Shown here piece by piece: positions 25,910-33,249 of a stretch of DNA of 64,000 nt. Under the pieces are notes generated by a model. It had not been told where the DNA came from. It saw only the letters and a list, made by a program, of their open reading frames with translations, and searched no databases. The position numbers and the translations under genes were made by a program. The DNA is from Butyrivibrio proteoclasticus (GTDB lineage: Bacteria > Bacillota > Clostridia > Lachnospirales > Lachnospiraceae), in contig NZ_FOXO01000002.1 in the NCBI RefSeq assembly GCF_900115735.1, forward strand, positions 186,001 through 250,000, given 5' to 3'. Each line of letters opens with the position of its first letter. The first letter of the stretch is position 1.

Positions 25910-26623
25910 ATGAGATTAAATAAATACATTGCCAGCTGCGGCGTATGCTCCAGGAGAGAGGCAGATAAGTTAATAGATGAAGGAAGAGTCACTATAAATG
26001 GTGAGAAAGCAGTATTTGGTATTGATGTAACTAATAATGATATTGTTTTTGTTGATGGCAAAAAGATAGAGCTTCAAGATGAAAAGATAGTGATCGCATA
26101 TTATAAACCGGTTGGTGTCACTTGTACTGAAAAAGATAAATATGCAGAAAAGACAGTTATAGAAGATATTGGTTTTGACAAAAGAGTTACCTATGCAGGA
26201 AGACTTGATAAAGATTCAGAGGGACTTCTTCTTATGTCCAATGACGGAGAACTTATAAATGCGATGATGAAAGGCTCTATGAAGCATGAGAAAGAGTATG
26301 AAGTCACTGTAGATATAGATGTGACTGGAGATTTTTTAAAAGCCATGTCTTTGGGCATGTATTTAGAGGAAATTGATAGAAGAACAAGGCCCTGTGAAGT
26401 AAAAAAGACAGGCAAAAGATCTTTTAACATCATCCTTACGCAAGGTCTTAACAGACAGATCCGAAGAATGTGTGCAGCTTTAGGAGCAAATGTAGTTAAA
26501 CTAAAAAGAATAAGAGTTATGAGCGTGAAATTAAAGGACTATGATCTAAGACCCGGGAAATATGTGGTTCTTTCAGAACAGGTGGTAAAAAAACTCTATA
26601 AAGATGCTGGAATTGCCAGATAA
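25910..26623 (+). CDS. 23S rRNA pseudouridine synthase, RluF-type
   Basis: A 237-residue RsuA/RluB/E/F-family enzyme. The N-terminal S4 domain is MRLNKYIASCGVCSRREADK. The catalytic segment is YAGRLDKDSEGLLLMSNDGE, with the essential Asp in GRLDKDS. The C-terminal motif TQGLNRQIRRMCAALG is the RluF-style QGLNRQIRRMC, which suggests action on 23S helix 74 (U2604 in E. coli numbering). The start is the ATG at 25910. The open frame further 5' runs through the terminator hairpin, so it is not coding. Confidence 0.88.
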   Translation: MRLNKYIASCGVCSRREADKLIDEGRVTINGEKAVFGIDVTNNDIVFVDGKKIELQDEKIVIAYYKPVGVTCTEKDKYAEKTVIEDIGFDKRVTYAGRLDKDSEGLLLMSNDGELINAMMKGSMKHEKEYEVTVDIDVTGDFLKAMSLGMYLEEIDRRTRPCEVKKTGKRSFNIILTQGLNRQIRRMCAALGANVVKLKRIRVMSVKLKDYDLRPGKYVVLSEQVVKKLYKDAGIAR

Positions 26624-26665
26624 ATAATAATATACTGTTAGTATTATAGTTTTTTGGGAGTTTGT

Positions 26666-28687
26666 ATGGATAAAGAATTGATCAGGAAAGAATATGATGA
26701 TTTGGTAAAAGAAATCAAACATCATATGGATTTATATTATAATCAGGATGAGCCTGAAATCTCAGATTATGAGTATGATAAACTCATGCAGAGGCTTAAA
26801 GAAATTGAAAAGGAAAATCCTGAATTTGTTACAAAGACTTCTCCAAGCCAGATTATTGGCGGAACTACAAAGAGAGAAGCCGGAGTTAAGGTAACTCATA
26901 ATGTACCTATGCTTTCTATTGAGGACGTTTTCAATAAAGAAGACGTTTCTGCCTGGATAGAGAAGGTACATCTTATGCATCCCGATGCTTTATTTTCTGT
27001 TGAACAGAAAATTGACGGTCTTAGTATGTCGCTTAGATATACAAAAGATGAATCTGATGGCAAACTTCATCTTTCTCTTGCAGAGACGAGAGGCGATGGT
27101 CTTATCGGCGAGGATGTTACTTTAAATGCTCTTGTGATACCTGATGTTAAGCAGGTTCTTGAACTTCCCTATGATTATCTTGAGCTTCGTGGTGAAGTAT
27201 ATATGTCACACGAAAGTTTTGATACATTCAATGAGCAGCAGGAAAAGCTTGGCAAAAAGCTTTCTGCTAATCCCAGAAACCTGGCAGCCGGAACTTTAAG
27301 ACAACTTGATCCTGAAATTACAAGATCAAGAGGCCTTAAGATGTTCATTTTTAATATCCAGGATGGACCAATGGAACTTATGCAGTCCCATTGTAAAGGA
27401 CTTGATATACTTGAAAATGCAGGTGTTAAGACTGTTTTTCACAAAAAATGCAGTACAGCAGCAGATGTTTTAAATGCTATTGATACAATTGGTGACATGA
27501 GAGAAAACCTGGATTTTGACCTGGACGGCGCTGTTATAAAAATAGATCAGGTTCAGTGGAGAAATGATTTTCCATCAGGTTCAAAGTACTCCAGCGGACA
27601 TATAGCATATAAGTATCCGCCTGAAGAAAGAGTTGTTGTTATGGATGAAATCCTTGTAGATGTGGGAAGAACCGGCAAGCTTACATTTACCGGCAGCTTC
27701 CACGACAAGGAAACCGGTAAGCCTGCCAGGCTCTGCGGTACCAGTGTTTCAAGAGCAACTCTCCATAATCAGGACTATATAAATGAAATGCAGATTGGAG
27801 TTGGTGGTGAGTACAAGCTTTTCAAAAGCGGTGAGATTATTCCAAAGCTTAACGGCTGCGTGAAGAAACCAGAAATTGTATATAAAGCTCCCGATAAATG
27901 CCCTGTTTGTGGCGGCCATTTATTTAGAGAAGAAGATACTGCTGATATCAGATGTGTTAATCCTACTTGCCCTGCCCAGGTTACAAGAACAATTTCATAC
28001 TTTACTTCAAGAGATGCCATGAATATCATGGGACTGGGTGATACACTAGTAGAAGCACTTGTTTCAGAAGGCTTTTTAAAAAGCTATGCTGATATCTACC
28101 ATTTATTTGAGCATAGAGATGTTCTGATTGAAAAGGGAATTATCGGTAAAGAGAAAAATACTGATAAGCTTCTTGCGGAAATAGAAAAGTCAAAAGAAAA
28201 CGATCCGGTAAGACTTCTTACTGGACTTGCTATCAGAAATGTCGGTAAGTCAACAGCAAGAGAAATCATGAAACATTTTGACAATCTTCTTGATCTTAAG
28301 AAAGTTTCAAAGGACGGCTTTTTACAGATTCCTGATATTGGTGAGACTACAGCAGAGGATTTATATGATTTCTTCCATGATGAGAACAATCTTTCTATCA
28401 TTGATGAGATGGAAAAGATGGGGCTTAATATGGTTGTTACAAAAGACAAAGATGCATCTGATAAACTTTCAGGTCTGACCATTGTAGTTACAGGAACATT
28501 GCCTACTCTTGGAAGAAAAGAGGCAGAAGAGCTCATTGTTAAAAACGGTGGCAAAGCTTCAGGAAGCGTATCGAAAAAAACATCGCTTGTTCTTGCAGGT
28601 GAAGCTGCAGGAAGTAAGCTTACAAAAGCCAATGATCTTGGAATCAAAGTAATTGATGAAGCTCAGTTTTTAGACATGATCAAATAA
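26666..28687 (+). CDS. ligA: NAD-dependent DNA ligase
   Basis: A 673-residue LigA. Order: domain Ia, adenylation domain with the lysine motif VEQKIDGLSMS (near residue 113), OB fold, four-Cys zinc finger (CPVCGG then CVNPTCPAQ, about 411-434), helix-hairpin-helix repeats, and a C-terminal BRCT domain (SGLTIVVTGTLPTLGRKEA). It seals Okazaki fragments. The ATG at 26666 has GGGAG five bases upstream; an in-frame TTG at 26654 would swallow that site. Length is normal. Confidence 0.97.
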   Translation: MDKELIRKEYDDLVKEIKHHMDLYYNQDEPEISDYEYDKLMQRLKEIEKENPEFVTKTSPSQIIGGTTKREAGVKVTHNVPMLSIEDVFNKEDVSAWIEKVHLMHPDALFSVEQKIDGLSMSLRYTKDESDGKLHLSLAETRGDGLIGEDVTLNALVIPDVKQVLELPYDYLELRGEVYMSHESFDTFNEQQEKLGKKLSANPRNLAAGTLRQLDPEITRSRGLKMFIFNIQDGPMELMQSHCKGLDILENAGVKTVFHKKCSTAADVLNAIDTIGDMRENLDFDLDGAVIKIDQVQWRNDFPSGSKYSSGHIAYKYPPEERVVVMDEILVDVGRTGKLTFTGSFHDKETGKPARLCGTSVSRATLHNQDYINEMQIGVGGEYKLFKSGEIIPKLNGCVKKPEIVYKAPDKCPVCGGHLFREEDTADIRCVNPTCPAQVTRTISYFTSRDAMNIMGLGDTLVEALVSEGFLKSYADIYHLFEHRDVLIEKGIIGKEKNTDKLLAEIEKSKENDPVRLLTGLAIRNVGKSTAREIMKHFDNLLDLKKVSKDGFLQIPDIGETTAEDLYDFFHDENNLSIIDEMEKMGLNMVVTKDKDASDKLSGLTIVVTGTLPTLGRKEAEELIVKNGGKASGSVSKKTSLVLAGEAAGSKLTKANDLGIKVIDEAQFLDMIK

Positions 28688-28707
28688 ATAATACGGAGTG
28701 ATGAAAA

Positions 28708-29673
28708 ATGCCAATTAAGATTAAAAATGATCTACCTGCGAGGGAAATCCTTGAACAGGAAAACATATTTGCTGTTGATGAGAACAGAGCCCTGCATCAG
28801 GACATCAGATCTTTACAGATCTGTATTCTTAATCTTATGCCATTAAAAGAAGATACTGAATTACAGTTACTTAGATCTATGTCCAATACTCCTTTGCAGA
28901 TTGATGTTTCTTTTATGCAAATGAGTTCCCACCATTCATCAAATACGTCGCCTAACCATCTTAACAGATTTTATCATCCTTTCGATGAGTTAAAGGAGAA
29001 TACCTATGATGGTCTGATTATAACGGGTGCACCAGTTGAACAGCTTGATTTTGAACAAGTTGACTATTGGGATGAACTCTGCAGAGTATTTGAGTGGTCA
29101 AAAACAAATGTAACATCAACATTCCACATCTGCTGGGGAGCACAGGCAGGAATTTATTATCACTATGGAATAGATAAAAAACCATTGCCTGAAAAGAGAT
29201 TTGGTATTTACAAGCATAGGGTAATGAACAGGAAAGTGCCTTTAGTCAGGGGATTTGATGATGTGTTTTCAATGCCTCATTCAAGGCATACAGAGACTCC
29301 TTCACAGGCAATTCATGATTGCGAGGATCTTGTTGTTCTTGCAGAATCTGATGTGGCTGGAATTTTCCTTTGCATGAATAAATCAGGAAGCCAGATATTT
29401 GCAATGGGACATGCAGAGTATGACAGATTAACTCTTGATAGTGAGTATAAAAGAGACTTGTCAAAAGGCCTTGATATCAAAATGCCTATTAATTATTATC
29501 CTGATGATAATCCTGAAAATGTGCCGGATCTTTTATGGAGAAGTCATGCAAATATTCTTTACACGAACTGGTTAAATTACTACGTATACCAAAACACACC
29601 TTATCAATGGGGACAGATATTAGACGAAGAAAAAAGAAAGCTCGCATCTAAGATGCTGACTAAAATAATGTAA
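28708..29673 (+). CDS. metA: Homoserine O-acetyltransferase MetA
   Basis: A 321-residue MetA-type enzyme that activates homoserine for methionine synthesis. The catalytic Cys142 (HICWGAQAG) and the His235/Glu237 pair (GHAEYDR) are at the family positions. Residue 111 is Glu (in GAPVEQLDF). In characterised MetA proteins Glu here selects acetyl-CoA and Gly succinyl-CoA, so O-acetylhomoserine is the predicted product. A CGGAGTGA site precedes the ATG. No riboswitch is visible in the 20-base gap after ligA. Confidence 0.93.
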   Translation: MPIKIKNDLPAREILEQENIFAVDENRALHQDIRSLQICILNLMPLKEDTELQLLRSMSNTPLQIDVSFMQMSSHHSSNTSPNHLNRFYHPFDELKENTYDGLIITGAPVEQLDFEQVDYWDELCRVFEWSKTNVTSTFHICWGAQAGIYYHYGIDKKPLPEKRFGIYKHRVMNRKVPLVRGFDDVFSMPHSRHTETPSQAIHDCEDLVVLAESDVAGIFLCMNKSGSQIFAMGHAEYDRLTLDSEYKRDLSKGLDIKMPINYYPDDNPENVPDLLWRSHANILYTNWLNYYVYQNTPYQWGQILDEEKRKLASKMLTKIM

Positions 29674-29686
29674 GTGAGGGAGAAAA

Positions 29687-30511
29687 ATGGAACTTAGGAA
29701 TATTTATACCTGCTTTCCGGGAGGAAAACACAAAGTATTAACACTTAGCTATGATGATGGCAAAATTGCTGACAGAAGACTTGTTTCATTATTCAATGAG
29801 TATGGACTTAAGGGAACTTTTAATGTTAATTCAGGCCTTGTAGACAGACCATATACTAATGCATATGATGAGCGTATTCCAGTTTCAGAGTATAAAGACC
29901 TTTATACGGGACATGAAGTTGCTTGTCACACTGTCTTACATCCTACGATTGCAAGAAGCCCCAAGGAGCAGATGGTGCTTCAGGTAATAGAGGATAGAAG
30001 AAAGCTTGAAGAAGCACTAGGTTACACTGTAAGGGGGCTCGCATATCCTAATGGTTCATGTGATGACAATGTAGTTGATGCTTTAAAGGCATGTGGTATC
30101 AGACATGCAAGAACAGTTCATTCAACTTTAGGATTTTCGATGCCGTCTGATTATCTTAGATGGAACCCTACATGCAGTCACAAAAATGAAGCATTGGATA
30201 GACTTTCTGAAGAATTTATTAATCTTCATAAAACACAGTATCTGTACATGATGTATGTATGGGGACACAGTTATGAATTTGAAATCGATAATAATTGGCA
30301 TGTTATCGAGAACTTTGCTAAAAAAGTTGGAAAAAAAGATGATATTTGGTATGCAACAAATATCGAGATTGTTGATTATATGGATGCTGCATCAAGAGTA
30401 CAGGTATCTGTAAATGGAGATTTTGCATATAATCCAAGTGCCATAAGTGTATGGTTGGAAGTTGATAAAAAACATATCGAACTCAAACCAGGACTAACAT
30501 CTACGTTATAA
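29687..30511 (+). CDS. NodB-type polysaccharide deacetylase
   Basis: A 274-residue carbohydrate esterase family 4-like protein. The metal-binding Asp pair is in LTLSYDDGKIADRRLV (residues about 18-33). The His pair is in ACHTVLHPT, the H-x3-H motif. The barrel continues through VRGLAYPNGSCDDNVVDAL. No signal peptide or membrane helix is seen, so the protein is predicted to be cytoplasmic, which is unusual for enzymes of cell-wall or xylan sugars. It starts 13 bases after metA, with GTGAGGGAG upstream. The substrate is unknown. Confidence 0.85.
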   Translation: MELRNIYTCFPGGKHKVLTLSYDDGKIADRRLVSLFNEYGLKGTFNVNSGLVDRPYTNAYDERIPVSEYKDLYTGHEVACHTVLHPTIARSPKEQMVLQVIEDRRKLEEALGYTVRGLAYPNGSCDDNVVDALKACGIRHARTVHSTLGFSMPSDYLRWNPTCSHKNEALDRLSEEFINLHKTQYLYMMYVWGHSYEFEIDNNWHVIENFAKKVGKKDDIWYATNIEIVDYMDAASRVQVSVNGDFAYNPSAISVWLEVDKKHIELKPGLTSTL

Positions 30512-30542
30512 ATTTATAATATTTTAAGGGCATCGCTATCAT

Positions 30543-30570
30543 TGTTTTTTCTATTAAAATAAGTTAAAAT
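30543..30570 (+). promoter_or_regulatory. Promoter of the 159-residue unknown gene
   Basis: -35 TTGTTT at 30543-30548, a 16-base spacer and -10 TAAAAT at 30565-30570. Confidence 0.45.
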
Positions 30571-30626
30571 ATATATGTTAGGTCGTTTATTTTATTGGAG
30601 ATAGTTTAGACAAGGAGAATTATCAT

Positions 30627-31106
30627 ATGGCCCTTAATGTTGAGAACGATGACCTTGAAGTAAAGACAGATACAAAAAAGAAACCTACAAAGAAGACTAA
30701 AGAGATGCTAGAAGAAAATGCTAAACAGATAGAAGAGCTCAAGGCTCTTCAGACAGAATTGGATCATGAGCTTGATGCACTTGATCAGGATGAAAAAGAA
30801 CTTGGTGAAAGATCTGCCCTTAATCTAATTGTTACACATAAAAAGTTTGGTGAAGGCACAGTCATCACTCAAGATGGTAAGTACATAGAAGTGAAGTTTA
30901 ATGATGTTGTTAAAAAATTTGTGCTTCCAGGTTGTTTCGCTGATAAATTTCTTGAGCTTGAAGATGAAGATATCTACGATTATTATGTAAAAGCTAATGA
31001 GATTCATAAGAAACGTATGAATGCTGAGCTTAAGACAAAATCAGCAACCTTCGCTATTCAGCGTCATGAAGATGCCATCGAAAAATTAAATGCCAAATTT
31101 AAATAA
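30627..31106 (+). CDS. Unknown protein with coiled coil and small beta domain
   Basis: A 159-residue protein. A Lys/Thr-rich N-terminus is followed by a coiled coil (about 25-65). A compact beta segment VTHKKFGEGTVITQDGKYIE continues into VKFNDVVKKFVLPGCF; it resembles the SH3-like KFGxGxV modules found at the end of UvrD-type helicases. A second helix closes the protein. Function is unknown. It has a good AAGGAG site and its own promoter. The insertion sequence begins only 10-14 bases after the stop codon, so its native terminator may have been displaced. Confidence 0.75.
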   Translation: MALNVENDDLEVKTDTKKKPTKKTKEMLEENAKQIEELKALQTELDHELDALDQDEKELGERSALNLIVTHKKFGEGTVITQDGKYIEVKFNDVVKKFVLPGCFADKFLELEDEDIYDYYVKANEIHKKRMNAELKTKSATFAIQRHEDAIEKLNAKFK

Positions 31107-31116
31107 TTGAGTATTT

Positions 31117-31133
31117 ATATAAGGGGCTGTCGC
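31117..31133. repeat. Left end of the IS element: inverted repeat plus possible target duplication
   Basis: ATATAAGGGGCTGTCGC is repeated exactly, inverted, at 33217-33233. If ATAT (31117-31120 and 33230-33233) is the duplicated target, the true terminal repeat is the 13-base AAGGGGCTGTCGC. ATAT is its own reverse complement, so the two readings cannot be separated. Confidence 0.85.
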
Positions 31134-31152
31134 ACTAATTTAGTGTGACAGC
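31126..31152 (+). other. Subterminal hairpin at the left IS end
   Basis: A twelve-pair stem (GCTGTCGCACTA / TAGTGTGACAGC, one G-T) overlaps the terminal repeat. It may block incoming transcription or mark the end for the transposase. Confidence 0.6.
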
Positions 31153-31163
31153 ATTCTTGGCAC

Positions 31164-31353
31164 CCAGCCCCTCAGGCATCTGCACAGAAATGTTTGTGTT
31201 CGTCTACGGTGTGATTTTCTAAAACTCATTAAGCATCAAATGCCTCATTTCGACGTTGCTCAGAGAAATCGGCATTTGATGCTTTCTTCGTTTTGAAAAT
31301 CATCATCCTCGTCCGAGAACTGCACATTTCTGTACAGACGTCCGAGGGGCTGG
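31164..31353. repeat. 190-base nested foldback inside the IS, upstream of the transposase
   Basis: Three inverted-repeat pairs are nested around one centre. Outer arms are 31164-31192 and 31325-31353 (25 of 29 positions identical after inversion). Middle arms are GATTTTCTAAAAC (31213) and GTTTTGAAAATC (31290). Inner arms are GCATCAAATGCC (31233-31244) and GGCATTTGATGC (31271-31282), which are perfect. No coding capacity is seen. It fills most of the 323-base gap between the gene stop at 31106 and the transposase start. Confidence 0.75.
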
Positions 31354-31385
31354 TATGTCAATAAATATCTTCACATAACAACACA

Positions 31386-31413
31386 AAAACCAGACTTCGA
31401 AAAGCCTGGTTTT
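31386..31413 (+). terminator. Terminator-like hairpin in front of the transposase
   Basis: AAAACCAG (31386-31393) pairs with CTGGTTTT (31406-31413), with an additional CTT/AAG helix inside. Its position 17 bases before the transposase ATG suggests shielding from outside transcription. Confidence 0.5.
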
Positions 31414-31429
31414 GCTGTAAAATTAGTTT

Positions 31430-33058
31430 ATGCAACTAAACAAAATCTTACAAGGAGATTATACAGTATCTTCCTTGTATCATCAAATCAAACTTCCGCT
31501 CGACATAGAAATATCTATTCCCTCTGATGATCCGGTGCGCCTGGTTAGTGCATTTGTGGAGGAGATGAATCTTTCTGATCTTTATAAGACTTATGACAGA
31601 ATCAGAAAGAATCAGGCCTCACCGCGTCAGATGCTTAAGATTGTGATCTATGCTGCAATGAACAGAATCTATTCAAGTCGTGATATTGAGTCTGCCTGCA
31701 AGAGAGACATTAATTTCATGTACCTTCTAGACGGAGCACCTGCTCCTGATCATTCCACCATAGCAAGATTTATATCAATTCATCTCTCACAGTGCGCCAA
31801 GCAGATCATGGCACAGGTAGGAACCATACTGCTGGAACTTGGTGAGATTTCAGGCGAAAACATCTTCATTGACGGAACCAAGATAGAGTCAGTGGCCAAC
31901 AAGTATACCTTTGTATGGAAGAAAGCTGTATCAAAAAACATGATAAAGCTGACTGAAAAGATATGTGTTTTCTGTGCCGAATGTGAAGAACTCTATGGGA
32001 TAAAAGTAGTCTATAACAACCAAATCTCATTACATACATTGAAACGGCTTAGGAAGAAGCTTTGTAAACTCAAGGATGATGAAGGGATTGAGTTCGTGCA
32101 TGGTATTGGAAAAAGAAAGACTCCGCTCCAGCGTTCAATAGAAAAACTTGAAGAACACATAGAAAAGCTCAAAGAATACAACCATAAACTTTATGTATGT
32201 GGCACCAGAAACAGTTATTCAAAGACTGATACAGATGCAACATTCATGAGGATGAAGGAAGATGCTATGCTCAATGGCCAGCTTAAGCCAGCATATAACC
32301 TGCAACATGGAGTGGATTCAGAGTATGTCACATGGCTGAATGTATTCCCGGCTCCAACAGATACCATTACGCTGATTCCGTTCCTTAAAGACATGGAGGA
32401 ACATCTTACATTCAAGTATAAAAATATCGTTGCTGATGCAGGCTATGAAAGTGAAGAGAATTATATATTTATCGAATCAAATGAGCAAACTGCATACATC
32501 AAGCCTCAGAATTATGAGCTTTCGAAAACAAGAAAGTTCCGGCATGACATTAGCAGACGTGAAAACATGGACTATGATCCCGAATCAGACAGCTACATAT
32601 GTAGAAATGGCAAACAGCTCACTGCAGTATCCAAGAGAACCCAAAAAACAGCAACGGGATATCAGCGGGAAGTAACTATATATGAGTGCGAAAGCTGCAA
32701 CAACTGTCCATACAAGAAAGACTGTATTAAAGGCAATAACTGCAAGACCGCGTTTGAAGACAGAAACAAGAAGCTTTCCGTTTCAAGAAAAATGGAAGAA
32801 AAACGAGCAGAATGTCTTGAACGGATAACCAGCGATTACGGAACTCAGCTGAGAATGAACCGTAGTATTCAGGCGGAAGGATCATTCGCAAACGTGAAAG
32901 AAGACATGAACTTCAGAAGATATCTGTATCGTGGAAAAGAAAATGTTCTTGCACAGAGCATACTTCTGGCAATCGGCTATGACATAAATAAGCTGCATCA
33001 CAAGATTGCTTCTGAGCGAACCGGAACACACCTGTTTGAATTGAAAAAAACCTCATAA
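31430..33058 (+). CDS. IS1182-family transposase
   Basis: A 542-residue DDE transposase, full length for the family. The N-terminal domain includes YAAMNRIYSSRDIESACKRD and the LDGAPAPDHSTIARF string. Catalytic acidic residues are visible in ENIFIDGTKIES, in NIVADAGYESEENY and as the Glu of SIQAEGSFANVKEDM. A Cys-rich insert (CESCNNCPYKKDCIKGNNC) near residue 423 is typical of the family. The ATG has no convincing ribosome site, which would keep expression low. No frameshift or internal stop is present. Confidence 0.93.
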   Translation: MQLNKILQGDYTVSSLYHQIKLPLDIEISIPSDDPVRLVSAFVEEMNLSDLYKTYDRIRKNQASPRQMLKIVIYAAMNRIYSSRDIESACKRDINFMYLLDGAPAPDHSTIARFISIHLSQCAKQIMAQVGTILLELGEISGENIFIDGTKIESVANKYTFVWKKAVSKNMIKLTEKICVFCAECEELYGIKVVYNNQISLHTLKRLRKKLCKLKDDEGIEFVHGIGKRKTPLQRSIEKLEEHIEKLKEYNHKLYVCGTRNSYSKTDTDATFMRMKEDAMLNGQLKPAYNLQHGVDSEYVTWLNVFPAPTDTITLIPFLKDMEEHLTFKYKNIVADAGYESEENYIFIESNEQTAYIKPQNYELSKTRKFRHDISRRENMDYDPESDSYICRNGKQLTAVSKRTQKTATGYQREVTIYECESCNNCPYKKDCIKGNNCKTAFEDRNKKLSVSRKMEEKRAECLERITSDYGTQLRMNRSIQAEGSFANVKEDMNFRRYLYRGKENVLAQSILLAIGYDINKLHHKIASERTGTHLFELKKTS

Positions 33059-33185
33059 TTTTTGATACTTCAAAATAGAAAAGTCAACGTTGCCCCGATT
33101 AGTACATCGGCTTATTAAAGTACACTATTTTTGACAACAGGAAAGATATCCATTCCTCAAATCCACAATTCATGGTATGGAAAAA

Positions 33186-33213
33186 GGGCTTCGCCCAGAT
33201 GATTTAATCATCT
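33186..33213. other. Tandem hairpins at the right IS end
   Basis: GGGC-TTC-GCCC (33186-33196) is followed directly by AGATGATTTAATCATCT (33197-33213), a palindrome around one T. The right terminal repeat starts four bases later. Confidence 0.6.
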
Positions 33214-33216
33214 AAA

Positions 33217-33233
33217 GCGACAGCCCCTTATAT
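33217..33233. repeat. Right end of the IS element: inverted repeat plus possible target duplication
   Basis: GCGACAGCCCCTTATAT is the exact inversion of 31117-31133. The activase stop codon lies 17 bases further on. Confidence 0.85.
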
Positions 33234-33249
33234 TTTGCACACTATTTCA

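Larger units (their letters stand above)
31121..33229 (+). mobile_element. Complete IS1182-type insertion sequence
   Basis: About 2.1 kb, bounded by 13-base perfect inverted repeats and flanked by ATAT on both sides. It contains one intact DDE transposase gene and two hairpin-rich ends. It sits between two convergent genes (stops at 31106 and 33250) and interrupts neither. The intact gene and perfect ends suggest a recent, possibly still active insertion. Confidence 0.88.
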
